The notes below the pieces were generated by a model that saw nothing but the letters and a program-made list of their open reading frames with translations, ran no database searches and was not told the origin of the DNA. From contig JASJFT010000022.1 in assembly GCA_030770425.1 (NCBI GenBank), positions 62,001 through 126,000 of the forward strand: a DNA stretch of 64,000 nt, in the 5' to 3' direction. The stretch comes from Darksidea phi. Lineage: Eukaryota; Ascomycota; Dothideomycetes; Pleosporales; Lentitheciaceae. Shown piece by piece: positions 22,391-33,454 of the stretch; position 1 is the first letter of the stretch; each line of letters starts with the position of its first letter. Position numbers and translations under genes: made by a program.

Positions 22391-23848
22391 ATGGCGTCTG
22401 AGTCTTCCTTTGAAATTCCCTCTTCCATTCTCATCATCGGAAGCGGCGTTTTTGGTCTCGCAACAGCACATGCAATTTGCAAGAGCGCGCAGTTCAAGGA
22501 TACTGCCGTTACAGTTATAGATCGGCAGCCTTTTCCGACGCCTGATGGTTCGAGTGTAAGCGTCTCTTTCTAGTCTCTTCATTGACCGTTATAAATTGAC
22601 GACGCCCTTCATCGTCCAACGGCTTATTTTTCGTATTCAAACTGCTTCTTGTTATACAGAGAAACTTAATGGATATAGATTGACTCCTCCCGAATCATCC
22701 GACCAGACTACGCGGCTGCACCATACGCCCGTCTAGCATCCGTCGCCCAAAAACGCTGGCGCACCGATTTCGCTCCGGGCCACTATCACGAGACGGGACT
22801 GTGTGTGACCGCCTCCGGCCCCGAGCAAGAATATGTTTCAGGCTCTCTTGCGAACGTGCAGTCTATTGGGACCGATAAAATAGAAATCCTTAACTCTACC
22901 GCGGATATTCAAAGAGTTTGTGGACTTGAAGGCAAAGACGAGGGTGGCTGTGGTAGTGCGGGTTATGTGAATTGGGGCTCAGGATGGGCGAATGCCGAGG
23001 GCGCTATGCGATGGTTTCGGAAAGAGGTGGAGGGCCTGAATAGGGTGAAATTCGTTGTCGAGACGGTTAAAAAGCTGATCATCGACCACGACGCGAACAC
23101 GGTATCCGGCGTCAGGCTCAGCAACTCCTCCGAAATACGCGCAGATCTCACCATTCTAGCAGCAGGCGCCTGGTCGGCCTCTCTCATCGATCTCCGCGGT
23201 ATCTGCAAGTCTACGGGTCAAGTGCTCTGCTACATGCCCATCTCCAGGGAGGAGGAAGCAGCGCTTTCGAACAAGCCAACCATTCTCAACTTGTCCAATG
23301 CTCTTTTTATGATTCCGCCTGCACAGGGTCTGCTCAAGATAGCGCGACATGGCCACGGGTACGTCAACCCAACCACCATCCCACACCCCGAATCCTCGGA
23401 TCCGAATGAAACCATCACCGTATCGCTACCCTACACCCACGTCAACGACCCCGCCCTCTCCATCCCTCTCGAAGGCCAACGTGCATGCCGCGACTTCCTC
23501 ACTTCCATCCATCCCTCTCTCGCTACCCCCTCGCGGCCTTTTACAAGCTCAAAAATCTGCTGGTACACCGATACTCGCGACGGCGACTTCCTAATCTCCT
23601 ACCATCCGAAGTACAAGGGGTTGTTTGTAGCGACGGGTGGTTCGGGCCATGGGTTTAAGTTCTTACCTGTTATTGGGGAGAGGATTCTAGAATGCGTGAT
23701 GGGGAAGACACCGGAGGAGTTCAAGGAGAGGTGGAGGTGGCCACGTGAGAGGATTGATGAGAGGCTATGGAAGGGGGATGGGAGCCGTGGGGGTCCAGTT
23801 GGAATGGTGTTAATGGAGGAGATGGCCAAGAGCAGGAATAAGCTATAA
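22391..23848 (+). CDS. FAD-dependent amine oxidase (sarcosine / fructosyl-amine oxidase type)
   Basis: DAO-fold flavoenzyme expected to oxidise a secondary amine (N-methyl or fructosyl amino acid) with release of hydrogen peroxide. Exons 22391-22555 and 22679-23848 are joined over a 123-nt intron (GTAAGC..TAG, phase 0), giving 444 aa. The Rossmann motif GSGVFG is at 17-22. The helix after it and the GTG-like ATGGSGHGFKFLPVIGE block near the C-terminus are characteristic. Cys349 in CWYTDTRDGDFLI sits where monomeric sarcosine oxidase and fructosyl-amine oxidases bind FAD covalently through cysteine. There is no C-terminal SKL peroxisome signal; the protein ends SRNKL. Whether it prefers sarcosine, pipecolate, saccharopine or Amadori products cannot be told from sequence. 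Confidence 0.85.
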
Positions 23849-24268
23849 GGTACAAAAGCTTGGTTGGCTACTCGAGATTGGTCGCGGCCGACCACGTTCT
23901 CCGGCCACACCCCAAGACTGCCACTTCAGCACTCTACATATCCAAGACACAGCATACAGCGGTCTTCATTACGCCAATGCGTACAGCTACGAACTAATTG
24001 AATATTGGCGTGCGTGAGCTATTGGCCACTATTCAGTCCGCCACGGCGGACGATAGTGTGGCACAGGCAATCCGCTGTATTGGATCCTACTACCGAAATC
24101 GTTCATCAGCCAATCAGAGCGCTAACTATTCGTCCATGTAACAGCTAGCGTACAGCGTTTATGTGCTAGTCAAGACGATATATTTACTTTCGTCCGCTGT
24201 TCTTCATGTTTCGTTCTCTTCTATCTACCTTATCTACTCACCACAGCGTTCTCACATTTCTAGCCAAA
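23849..24268. promoter_or_regulatory. promoter region of the alpha/beta hydrolase gene
   Basis: The 420 bases between two plus-strand genes contain three ATTGG (CCAAT-box) motifs and a perfect palindrome at 24036-24051. No gene seen. Confidence 0.4.
24036..24051. promoter_or_regulatory. palindrome with CCG/CGG half-sites
   Basis: GTCCGCC-AC-GGCGGAC: two 7-base arms in perfect inverted repeat around 2 bases, about 220 bases before the hydrolase ATG. CCG and CGG triplets are half-sites of fungal Zn2Cys6 regulators, here as an everted pair. Confidence 0.45.
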
Positions 24269-25054
24269 ATGTCCTCCACTACGCCGGATATCGTCATAAT
24301 CCCTGGCGGCTGGTGCACACCCACCAGCTACTCCAAGCTCACATCCGCCCTACAAACCGCAGGCCACTCCGTTCACGTCCCAGAACTGCTTTCCATGAAC
24401 GGCGCGCGTCCACCCACCGCCGGACTCAAAGAAGACACGGCACACATCCGCACCTTCATTACCAACCTCCTCGATACCGGCAAAACCGTAGCCGTAATCA
24501 TGCACTCGTACAGCGGCCAAGTGGGCACAAACGCGCTCGCGGGATTCGGCCTCGCCGCCCGCGGCGCAGCAGGCCAACCCGGCGGGGTCACCCACCTCAT
24601 CTACATGACGGCATTCGCGCTCCCCCCGGACAAAAGCATGATCGATAAAGTGCGCGAATTCGGACATGAACAATTCATGCCTCTAGCGTTTGACATTTCG
24701 CCTGATGACATGGCAGCATTACCGCGCGATCCGTACTACCTTATTGGCGAAGCGCCGGGAGTGGAGAAGGAAGAGGTGGAGGCTTATGCCAAGGCGATGA
24801 CGAGCGTGAGGTGGAATGGGCAGTGTATGTATGATGTTGTTGAGAAGACTGCGTGGAAGGAGGGAGGCGTTAAGGTGGCGTATGTGCTTGCGACGAAGGA
24901 TACTTGTGTGCCACTTGATTATCAGAAGAGTATGGTTGAGGGGATGAGAGGGGAGGGGGTGGAGGTAAGCACTTGGGAGGTGGAGACAGGGCATTGTCCT
25001 AATTTGACCGCGGTGGAGGATGTTGTTAGGGTTGTTGGGGAGATTGTTGGATAA
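24269..25054 (+). CDS. alpha/beta hydrolase (AB_hydrolase_6 type)
   Basis: Small cytosolic serine hydrolase of the alpha/beta fold, 261 aa in one exon; esterase-like, substrate unknown. The oxyanion-side motif PGGW is at 12-15. The nucleophile Ser82 lies in HSYSGQ, the acid is Asp211 (ATKDTCVP) and the base His242 (ETGHCPNL), so the triad is complete. The start at 24269 (GCCAAAATG, then MSSTTPDIVIIPGGW) was preferred because the fold begins at once. An in-frame ATG at 24206 would add 21 residues that could act as a weak targeting sequence. Confidence 0.85.
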   Translation: MSSTTPDIVIIPGGWCTPTSYSKLTSALQTAGHSVHVPELLSMNGARPPTAGLKEDTAHIRTFITNLLDTGKTVAVIMHSYSGQVGTNALAGFGLAARGAAGQPGGVTHLIYMTAFALPPDKSMIDKVREFGHEQFMPLAFDISPDDMAALPRDPYYLIGEAPGVEKEEVEAYAKAMTSVRWNGQCMYDVVEKTAWKEGGVKVAYVLATKDTCVPLDYQKSMVEGMRGEGVEVSTWEVETGHCPNLTAVEDVVRVVGEIVG

Positions 25055-27633
25055 GAGGTGGAGCGGAGTTGTGGCTTCGGCTGTGGGATGTTGGTCTGAG
25101 TCATGATCAAGATGCTAGGTGATGATGATATATTCTGAAACTTTCGAGATGAAAACACCGGCTCTGACTATATAAACTCCCTGCCTCGTCGTCCAACTTG
25201 GCTCCTCAGAAACTGCACAGGGGAAGTTATTGATCAAAAGAAGGGATTGTATGCACCCATGTGCTCTTCTGTCGCTCTCTCCTCTCTAAAACTCCCAATG
25301 CTCCGCTTCCATGTGTGAGTCCTTTGGGCCCTAAAATCTCCGTAAAGGACATCGGTGAATACTATGTGGAGCTGAGCCTTCGACCTTCCACATAAAGATC
25401 GCATCATTACCATGGCTCCTCCGGGCAAAAACCGGAACGAAAAGACCGTGTGATGGATTCGGGGGTGGACACTCTTCGGGACCCGGAAAACAACATACAC
25501 ATCCTATCATGTGTTTCACGTCTCCAGCCTCGACCATAAAAGAACTACGTTCACAATTCAGTATAGGGAGTACTGGGTTGAACCTCCAGCATGACTGCAG
25601 CACCTCAATCATGGCAGAAACGCCGCCAACAATGGAAACAGAAACCCAGGTAATTGCGCGGATATATCGCCTTGGACAACTATGCACAGTGACGATTTAT
25701 TCCCTCACGGTCGCTGGTACAGCTGACGCCCAATCACTAAACCCAAAAACAGGCACGTCTTCAAAACATGTCTTTTCTTTCTCTTCGTCAGTTGCAAACT
25801 CCCAAAGATTTGGGCCGATATTTCGATGTTGGAGGACGACAAGCCATGCTCTGAAACAAGCTCCGGCCTGAAACATGGAAGAACACAACGCTATGCGCGC
25901 TTCCTGCTTTCAAGCTCTCAAAACATTCTAGGAGAGGGATATGTCCTCCGAGCGTTCTGCGACTACGAATCTACTACAGACGTCCAACCCTTTCTCGGAT
26001 GGTGTGCCGGGACTTTTCTCGTCCTTGCACACAAATTAAAAATTCCTGAAATACAACGCATGTGGCTTCTCTAAACAGTATCTCAAACCAGCCTAATGAC
26101 AACGAGATGGGAGATGCTGCTCCCGAGATCCAGAAGCTCATATCCCTCGCCAAGATGTTATCATCCTTAAATGTCGAGCCATGAGGACCGATGGCATCAA
26201 ATTTTGAAAACGGCTTATGTCACAGTCCTCGCTTGCCTGTGTATTAATACTTCGACAAGCACTAGGACCTTCTCCCTATGATCATCCGCATATCGTACAT
26301 CTGCAGGACTGTCTAAAATGGCATCTGCATGTGGGCTATGTGCGCTTCGTTTGCCGTCTCCTAAAAGGAAATAATTTAGCATTCGCGCTTTACCCTTGTG
26401 GTGAATGCGTTCGCATGCACCGAAGAAATTCCCGGCCGTAAACATGGGCTCTCGGTTTCTTTCTCTGCCAGTAACAACCAAAACCTGGACTGTAGTATGC
26501 TGCGCGGCATGCAGAAGAGACACTCCATACAAGAAACTAAAGCTACAATTCCCAAATGTCCAAAGTTCACTAGCAAGAGCTTGGATGTGTTGGCGGAAGT
26601 AGCTATGCGGCCACTATTTAGGGTCTATGCTAGCGCTAGTACCTATATAGGAAGGCCTTCTGCCTAAACCAATCCAAATCTCTTACACCAACTTTTATCA
26701 GGATGTCTTGCTCCTGCTATGAGGCCTTAGTGTTCTACAATATAATCGAGAAGGCAGCATGGGTGTATTCTCCAGCGCTGAACGCATCAAAAATAGATAT
26801 CAAGTAACTGTGTTATTTCGTTGCTGGCCTGTACCACCATCAAAAATAAGAACAAAGAATGGTTGGGCTTTATGGGCAATTCGTGCCCACCCGCTGGCCA
26901 CTAGAGAGAATTTTGGGGCCCCAGGATGTGTCTGTCTTGGTCTCCCAAGTTGCTAAGAAACATGCATGGCATAGATGCTACTCATTTCCACGTGGCGGGA
27001 TGTACAAGTACAGCAGGGCGGCGGTAGTGTCTATTACCTCTGATCAGAGCTACCTACGGCATGCAGGTTCTAAATTGTGCTTGAAGAGGGGAACATGATG
27101 GCCACTCTCCTCCATAGACCATTCACGTATGCCGCATGTGGCTTGGTCTTGTCACAACCTCTCATACTCCCCAAATTCGCTGACTAGCGCAATTATGTTT
27201 TGCTTGCGGGAGTTGGAAGATGCATAGTCAACATCTTTCAAACTTCGAACAATATACGAACATGTAAGCTGTAATTTTTATGACTGCTGCTTGTTTTGAG
27301 CTTTTCAAACACGGAAGAAATGCAACTTCTACCGCAATACTTATTTAACGGCAGAAACCTACGTAAACGAGCGATGCAAGGTCTTGGGAATGTTAATCAG
27401 CAGCGAAGAACGAGCAAGTAATTACGTCGGGTTTTGCTGTGATAGATTGTGGCACTAATTTGCTGGCTAATGGCTATAGCAATCACATTGACTGCTGCTC
27501 GGGGCAGGAGTAAGAATAATGAGAAGCTTTTCATGATGCGATTTTGAAGAGGCTAACAATTTTGAGATGAACCACGGAACTGCCCTTAATGATTATGTGG
27601 CCTTTGCTCCGCTTCCAAGAGATGCAACGGCAA
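25055..27633. other. gene-poor stretch with helicase relic
   Basis: No intact gene. A TATATAAA at 25169-25176 stands before a decayed SNF2-type fragment (25509-26184). From 26200 to 27600 only short unrelated frames are seen on both strands and nothing is recognisable. Confidence 0.45.
25509..26184 (+). pseudogene. SNF2-family helicase fragment, decayed
   Basis: One frame encodes GSTGLNLQHDCSTSIM (helicase motif V), then about 20 residues on QVIARIYRLGQ (motif VI, QxxxRxxRxGQ) and VTIYSL. This is the order and spacing of the C-terminal lobe of SNF2 ATPases. The rest is missing: no motifs I-IV lie upstream in any frame I could follow, and the frame degenerates after about 25730. A last coding-like scrap, EMGDAAPEIQKLISLAKML, ends at a TGA at 26182-26184 and could be the old C-terminus. 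It may be from a dispersed helicase-like gene family; the source is unknown. Confidence 0.5.
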
Positions 27634-28566
27634 CTACTCTGTTATCTCTTTCTCAAACCAAGGCTTAATTCGCTCCTTCTTCGGCCAATGCTTCTCCGCC
27701 CAACCTCTCGTAAACAAACTCCTCGTCTCCTCCACACTAATCCTCCAATCCGGAACCTCCGCATCCTTCAAATCCGGCCTAACATACATCCTCTCGTCTG
27801 ACCAAGTCTCCAAATGCTCCTTCAACAAAACTGGCATCTCCTGCTGTCTGAGCCTCTCCACACACCTCTCCACAATCCCCTTACCTTCAGGATACAGCAA
27901 ACACGGCTCCCAGAAAATCTTAACATCGTGCACATGTTCACGGAGCAGAGCGACAACACTAAGTATCTTTTCCACACCATTATTGGCCACAACATCCATA
28001 TTTTCCAACTGGCCACCGCGCTCCCTCACAAGCACCTGCAGTCTCACACTCCCCCTCCTCCCCACCTCCCCAAACAACCCCACACTCTTCAACATCTCAT
28101 CCGCATCTGGATCAAAATCGATCATTTTCTCACGTACGCTGCATGCCCACCGAAACTGCAAATGCCGCACCGTCGTGAAAGCGCGCGGATTATACGTATC
28201 AAGCCAATCGCAGATAACGCTGTCGGAATTGGCCCTTGGCCCGGCGGAATGCAGCGCAAACTCGCCCCACAAGATGTCGTACACTTCGAAGTAGAAGAGT
28301 CGATTGACACGCATGAGGCGTGTGCTGGGTTCTCTACCCCAGAAGGAAGACTGCCCCCAGACGCGGCCTTCGAGCTCGGCCAGTTCTTCGCGGCTGAAGA
28401 TAGGATTGAGATAGCGGTCGTATGGGAGGGATCTGCGGCCGAAAGGGTAGGGCTGCCGGGCTTCGATGTCGCACAAAAGTGCTTCCAGGAGGATTCGGCG
28501 GAATATTTCCAGAGGGAGGGTGACGAGCCCTAGAGGTTCAGTTCGATGGATTGTAGAAGAGCTCAT
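27634..28566 (-). CDS. hypothetical protein with F-box-like N-terminus
   Basis: Single exon, 310 aa. The N-terminal segment LGLVTLPLEIFRRILLEALL looks like an F-box helix (LPxEIxxxIL). It is followed by a block with RLMRVNRLFYFEVYDILWGE, the continuation commonly seen in uncharacterised fungal F-box-like proteins. The remainder is charged and helical with no repeats I can recognise. If the F-box is real it would bind Skp1 in an SCF ubiquitin ligase, but many fungal proteins of this kind are untested. Confidence 0.65.
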   Translation of the reverse strand: MSSSTIHRTEPLGLVTLPLEIFRRILLEALLCDIEARQPYPFGRRSLPYDRYLNPIFSREELAELEGRVWGQSSFWGREPSTRLMRVNRLFYFEVYDILWGEFALHSAGPRANSDSVICDWLDTYNPRAFTTVRHLQFRWACSVREKMIDFDPDADEMLKSVGLFGEVGRRGSVRLQVLVRERGGQLENMDVVANNGVEKILSVVALLREHVHDVKIFWEPCLLYPEGKGIVERCVERLRQQEMPVLLKEHLETWSDERMYVRPDLKDAEVPDWRISVEETRSLFTRGWAEKHWPKKERIKPWFEKEITE

Positions 28567-29589
28567 AATGAACTATGATGATGCTTTTAGGGTTCAGTGG
28601 TGGCCAGGAATGTATTCGAAGGACGAAAGTCAGCGGTTGTGGTGAAGAAAGAAGTGCAAAGTGGGATACACAAGTTTTACGAGCGACGAAGCGAGTAAGT
28701 GAGGTAACGGCAGCCTAATATACCGCGTGATGCAAGGTAGCCCGTTTATATGAAACGCTCAAGGCATTCCTTCGATTAGTAAGTCCCCGGGCGCTATGGC
28801 GTGCGTGTGGGTGGCGTAGTTTGCCCAATTAGCCTCTGGAGTTACTGCCAAGGGAAGTATGGACTAAGGAGACGTACCTCTTAGTCATTTGCACCCTATG
28901 ATTATCCTATTAAGTTGGGAATGTTTGCGAGCTTCGGATGCGTCGCCGGGAATGAAAAATCGCTAGGTGCTCCATCAGGTCGGCTTGATTGCCTACCGTG
29001 GACCAAACCCTCCCAGACACCCTACGTAAGTCGCATGAGTCTCCAAAATGCGCTTGAATCATTGTTGAATTTGATTTGACAAACATCATTCTCCATAGGT
29101 TTCTCTCGACACCATCAGGCCTGTTCTAAGACAAATTTGAGAGGTCTAAAACACGGCTACAAGACACGAAGGGCGCCCCTCATTGGAGCAGACTGGGAAT
29201 ATTGTGTGAGTCTCCATGTCACAAAATTTCTGCTCAAGTTGGGAGAAGAAGTCGGGACCCTTGCTCTCCGGATCATTTCAGAGGCTGACAGCGCTTGCCA
29301 TCTGACCTTGGCTCCGAATCAACCGCCCAGCCCATCTTTTCTGTTCCTAACAGTGACTGAAAGAGTCGGACTTGTGAGATCACTTGTTGTTGATTGCGTG
29401 ACAATCATATCGGGTGTCGATTCTTCCTGGCACTCGTCGAACGTGCAATTGACTCTTTCGGCCTGATCTGCGTCGAGTGCTAGATCTTCTTGAGACTGGC
29501 CGTGAAACCTGTCGGGATGGCATGCTGGACATTCGTCGTAAGGAATCTCAACGCCGGAGATTCATGGCGGTGACGTAAGGATCTGAGGG

Positions 29590-29870
29590 CACGGCTTTTC
29601 GTTTAGGGTGGTACTAGTAGGAGGAACTACTATAAATTAATAGCTGAAAAATGATAATATGTAATTTAACCCTATACAAGAGATAGATAGTTGAGATTTA
29701 TATTTAGATGATTAGTTAATATTATAATCCCCTTCTGTTTCAGTAATCATCTTATTTTTTAAGATATTTAGAATAAAATACCTTTTTATATTATCTTTTC
29801 AGTTATTATAGGGGTTTAATGATATAATAGCTACTACTTATAAACTGCACGCTGGTCTCCATCTATACAC
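29590..29870. repeat. AT-rich island, probable RIP-degraded repeat
   Basis: Abrupt fall in GC, dense TAA/TAG/TTA triplets and no open frame. It is similar in character to the islands near 6.1-6.5 kb and 34.4-34.7 kb. Confidence 0.4.
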
Positions 29871-31149
29871 TTGGCATGGCCGACCAACTCTCGACTCTAC
29901 CGTGGATTCAGGACGGTTGGCCTTCCCAACACTATGCGCCTTCCCAATACTAGTGCGCTCTCCCAGCACTAGCTCAACCGTGGGTATCTAGTCTGTTACG
30001 CTAACCGACCCATTGATATAACCCTATCCCCTGCCATGTACTCTTCCCACCTGTTAACTACGGAACCCTAGTGTTAGATGAAGCTAGTGTCGACTAACCC
30101 CGCTTCTCCACCCGACGTACATGTGACGCACGGTTGGATTAATACATGTAGTACTTTTCGACGTCAACTATTTAATTATGATATATAGTTTTTTATTATA
30201 AGATATTATTGCTACAATAGTATAGTTGCGCAATATAGCTTTCCTCCTTAGCAAAAAACGAAAATAAAATAAAGTAAAATAAAAAGGTAGAAACGCTGGG
30301 GCTAGCCCTCGCACCTAACGCAGGTAGGCTAAAGACCGCCAAACTGCACCATCTTGTCCTATGGCCATTACACACGCTCTCAGCTGTTCTCTCTACATGC
30401 ATCCGATGTAGCGAAGGCTTGATCACCTGGAACCTAAACTAGCTCAAGCTGCAGCCTCTCGCGCCATGGCGTGCGGGCTGAGAGCTGACCATTGCGACTA
30501 TCACTCACGCCTATCAATAAGCTGAGCTCAACTGGACCTCCTGCTACCGTTGACACATCCTTCGCCGCCAGAACTCAGGTTTTCTTTTCCAGGCATGGAC
30601 AGGACACTGCGGGCTGTGCATTCACCCAGTTCAAAAGAAACGTTCCATCTGCTATCAAGACCTCACGGGAAAATTGCAGCCCCGTTCCAACTGCGGGGAA
30701 TCCAGATCTAGGGTTCGTCGCCTGAACTGCTGAATCGCCAGCCCTCACTTGCCCATTCGCCCAGCGAAGCCCACATGGCTACAAGAGCCGGGCCTACTTG
30801 CACATGCTAGCGGATGTTCGCGGCTCTTACCGTGCTGAACGCAGGTTGGGGGGCTTGCTGCCGATAGACCTTGGAGATCGGTGCTGGGAGTGCGGATCAG
30901 CACTTCGCAACGCGCCTGAAGTTTTCGTGGCTATGTAGTAGTATCATCACTGGCTGATTGCGATACGCTTTCATTCAGTTTTGCACCTCAGCTCCACAAT
31001 ATCGTGATATTCTCAAGCCAGAGCTCGTTACTTTGCTATCGTTGGCTTCGAAAAAGCCATTCCGCGCATTAGCTATGGCGTGATTCCTAGCTAGGTAGTC
31101 TAGATGCTAAAGCGGCCAAGGTAGGCGTAGACATGTCTCTTCCCCCGTC

Positions 31150-31156
31150 TATAAAT
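31150..31156 (+). promoter_or_regulatory. TATA box candidate of the M6 peptidase gene
   Basis: TATAAAT 137 bases before the ATG at 31287, with a CT-rich leader between. Confidence 0.4.
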
Positions 31157-31286
31157 CCTTCAATTGTCCGGCTGTTTCTCACATTATCTCAGACCCAACT
31201 CAATCTTACGAGCCTTCTCACTTGGCACCTCGACTCGTCTAATTAATTTCAACTTCTCATCGGACTTCTCAAGCAACCCATCCACC

Positions 31287-33454
31287 ATGGCACCCCGCCA
31301 CTGTGACCAGCCATGCTTCGTTTGTCCGCATCCTGATCTTCTTGCTAAGGTCGATAACCAGGCTCTGCATGTTCAGGACGCAGCCAATCTTCAAGCGGCC
31401 AAGCAGGCTATCAGCTTTGTCGGAACCAAGCGTAACCTACCTGGTTTGAATGATGGAACCATTTTCCCGAAGTCTCACTACTCGAGGCCCACTTCCATCA
31501 TGGAAATGAGTACGGCTGCACTGGCAAGGGCGCCACTAAGGGGCACTATCAGGTGGATCATCCCATACAAATTCATAGGCTTTGGATTTTAACTGCTTTT
31601 CCCAGAGTCATGGTTGTCCTCGCCGAGTTCCAGGATGTCAAGATGGCTCCTGGCACCAAGGGACACATGCAAGACTTGTTCTTCTCTACTGGAAAGATTC
31701 CCACTGGCTCCGTGACAGAGTACTACTCCGAAGTCTCCAATAAGAAAGTTGCGTTCAGTGGGGAGGTTGTCGGGCCATACACGCTGAGCAACAACTTGGC
31801 CTACTACACCAACAAAAGTGAGTATTATTTCATTTCAATGTGCTCCACCAGGAACTTCTAATTCGTTGCAGATTTCGGCTTCAACGACAACGAGCCCAAT
31901 ATCCGGACCATGGCGGACGAGGCGTTCGAGGCTGCAAAGCACAGCACAAGCTGGAAGCAATTCGACAATGACGGGAATGGCTATGTAAGCTGCATAATGC
32001 GTGGACACTACGCACTACTCGTACTAATGGACCTCAGGTGGATGCATTCATTGTCGTACATGCTGGTCGAGCTGCTGATGAGACCGGAAACCCCAGTGAT
32101 ATTTGGTCTGCAAAGTGGGTCCTTCCGACGCCAAAAGAAGTGGATGGTAGGTAATTGGAGTAGCGCTTGCTAATCTCTATATACTAATGATTGTGCACTT
32201 AGGTGTTCATGTATATGGCTTCCTCACAGTCTCGGAGGATGCCAAGTGTGGTGTTTGTGCCCATGAACTCGGCCATTTGGGTACGACAACATACATCCTG
32301 TTCCGGTATTATGTTAGGTCCGCTTACCAATCATAGTGTTCGGCTGGCCTGATCTCTACGACACCGATAATAGCAGCGCAGGAATTGGCCTTTGGTGCTT
32401 GATGTCGGCTGGTAGTTGGGGACAGAGCGGTTATAGGCCTGTCCATCCATCGGCTTGTAAGTCTGTTTAGTATTAACTCCCTACAGTTGTGCTGATCATA
32501 TAAGGGTGCAAGGCGAGCCAGGACTGGATCGATACGATCACCGAAAATGAGAACCATCAGGTCAATCTGAAGGATGTCAAGAGTGACTTCAAGACCCATC
32601 GCCTCTGGACCAATGGCGACTCCAATAGCAAAGAGTATTTTCTCATTGAAAATCGTCAACTCACGGGCTTCGATGCTTCACTGCCCGGCAGCGGCCTTCT
32701 CGTCTGGCACATCGACGATGACATACTCACAAATACCGACGAAAAGCACCCCAAGATTAAGATCCTCCAGGCCGATGGGCTCGACCAACTCGGAATGAGG
32801 TGGAGCGTCGGTGACGCGGGTGATCCCTTTCCCGGCCTCTCGAACAACAACACCTTCAACGCGACGTCCAACCCCAACAGCAAGGCCTACTCAGGAAAGG
32901 ACACCTTCGTTTCAATTACCAGTGTGCCTGCCTCCTCCCCTTCCATGAGCTTCAACATTACCGTCAAGCCTATTGCCCAGCCTCCGACGGGCGACTTCAA
33001 CCCGAAAATGTGGTACCGCCTGAAAAACACGTACCAGCCCGCGTCCCACTCTCTCGATGTGATCAACGATAACGGGACGAACAGCACCGGGCTCATCCAA
33101 ATGGCCCGCGATGGCAACTTCCCCGGACAGCACTGGCAGATCAAGTCCAATGGCGACGGGACCTACCACCTTCGCACGCTGTTCCTCGGTCCAAAGCGCC
33201 AGCTTGATGTCTATGCGGAAGACAAGAATACTCCAGTGCTGCAGAAGGCTGGGGACTCTTCGGGCCAGTACTGGATGATCAAACCATGGGGTGATGGGAC
33301 CTGGCATCTTGAAAATGCCTACTCAGGGCCTCATCTATACTTGGACACTATGGAAGGCGGGCCCAAGGTCAAGATGAATAGCGCGAATGCAGGAAGGCCA
33401 ACACAGCGATGGTCGATTACAGCCGTTCGTAACATCACTGAGGCGGGATTCTAG
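31287..33454 (+). CDS. M6-family (immune inhibitor A-like) metallopeptidase with ricin-type C-terminus
   Basis: Zinc endopeptidase of family M6. Seven exons: 31287-31552, 31606-31817, 31872-31984, 32038-32146, 32203-32280, 32337-32456 and 32505-33454. The introns are 48-56 nt, and all phases agree, giving 615 aa. The zinc site HELGH is at 254-258, with Asp265 as likely third ligand (HLVFGWPD) and a Met-turn-like GLWCLMSAGSWG after it. The intron at 32281-32336 falls just behind the HELGH codons. From about residue 480 the repeats HWQIKSNGDGTYHLR, YWMIKPWGDGTWHLE and QRWSI suggest a beta-trefoil carbohydrate-binding domain, which would target glycans. No signal peptide is visible at the Cys-rich N-terminus (MAPRHCDQPCFVCPHP), which is odd for this family. 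The first donor, GTGGAT, is weak. Confidence 0.85.

Larger units (their letters stand above)
28567..31286. other. intergenic with AT-rich transposon debris
   Basis: No intact gene. AT-rich islands at about 29590-29870 and 30150-30290 have stops in all frames. The sequence from 29993 (TGTTACGCTAACCGACCC) resembles the TGTTACG start of some Gypsy LTRs, but no matching end or second copy was found. A TATAAAT at 31150-31156 belongs to the M6 peptidase gene. Confidence 0.4.

Noticed and set aside
29993..30250. Solo LTR starting TGTTACG
   Set aside because: Only the presumed start is seen; no matching CGTAACA end, target-site duplication or second copy in the window.
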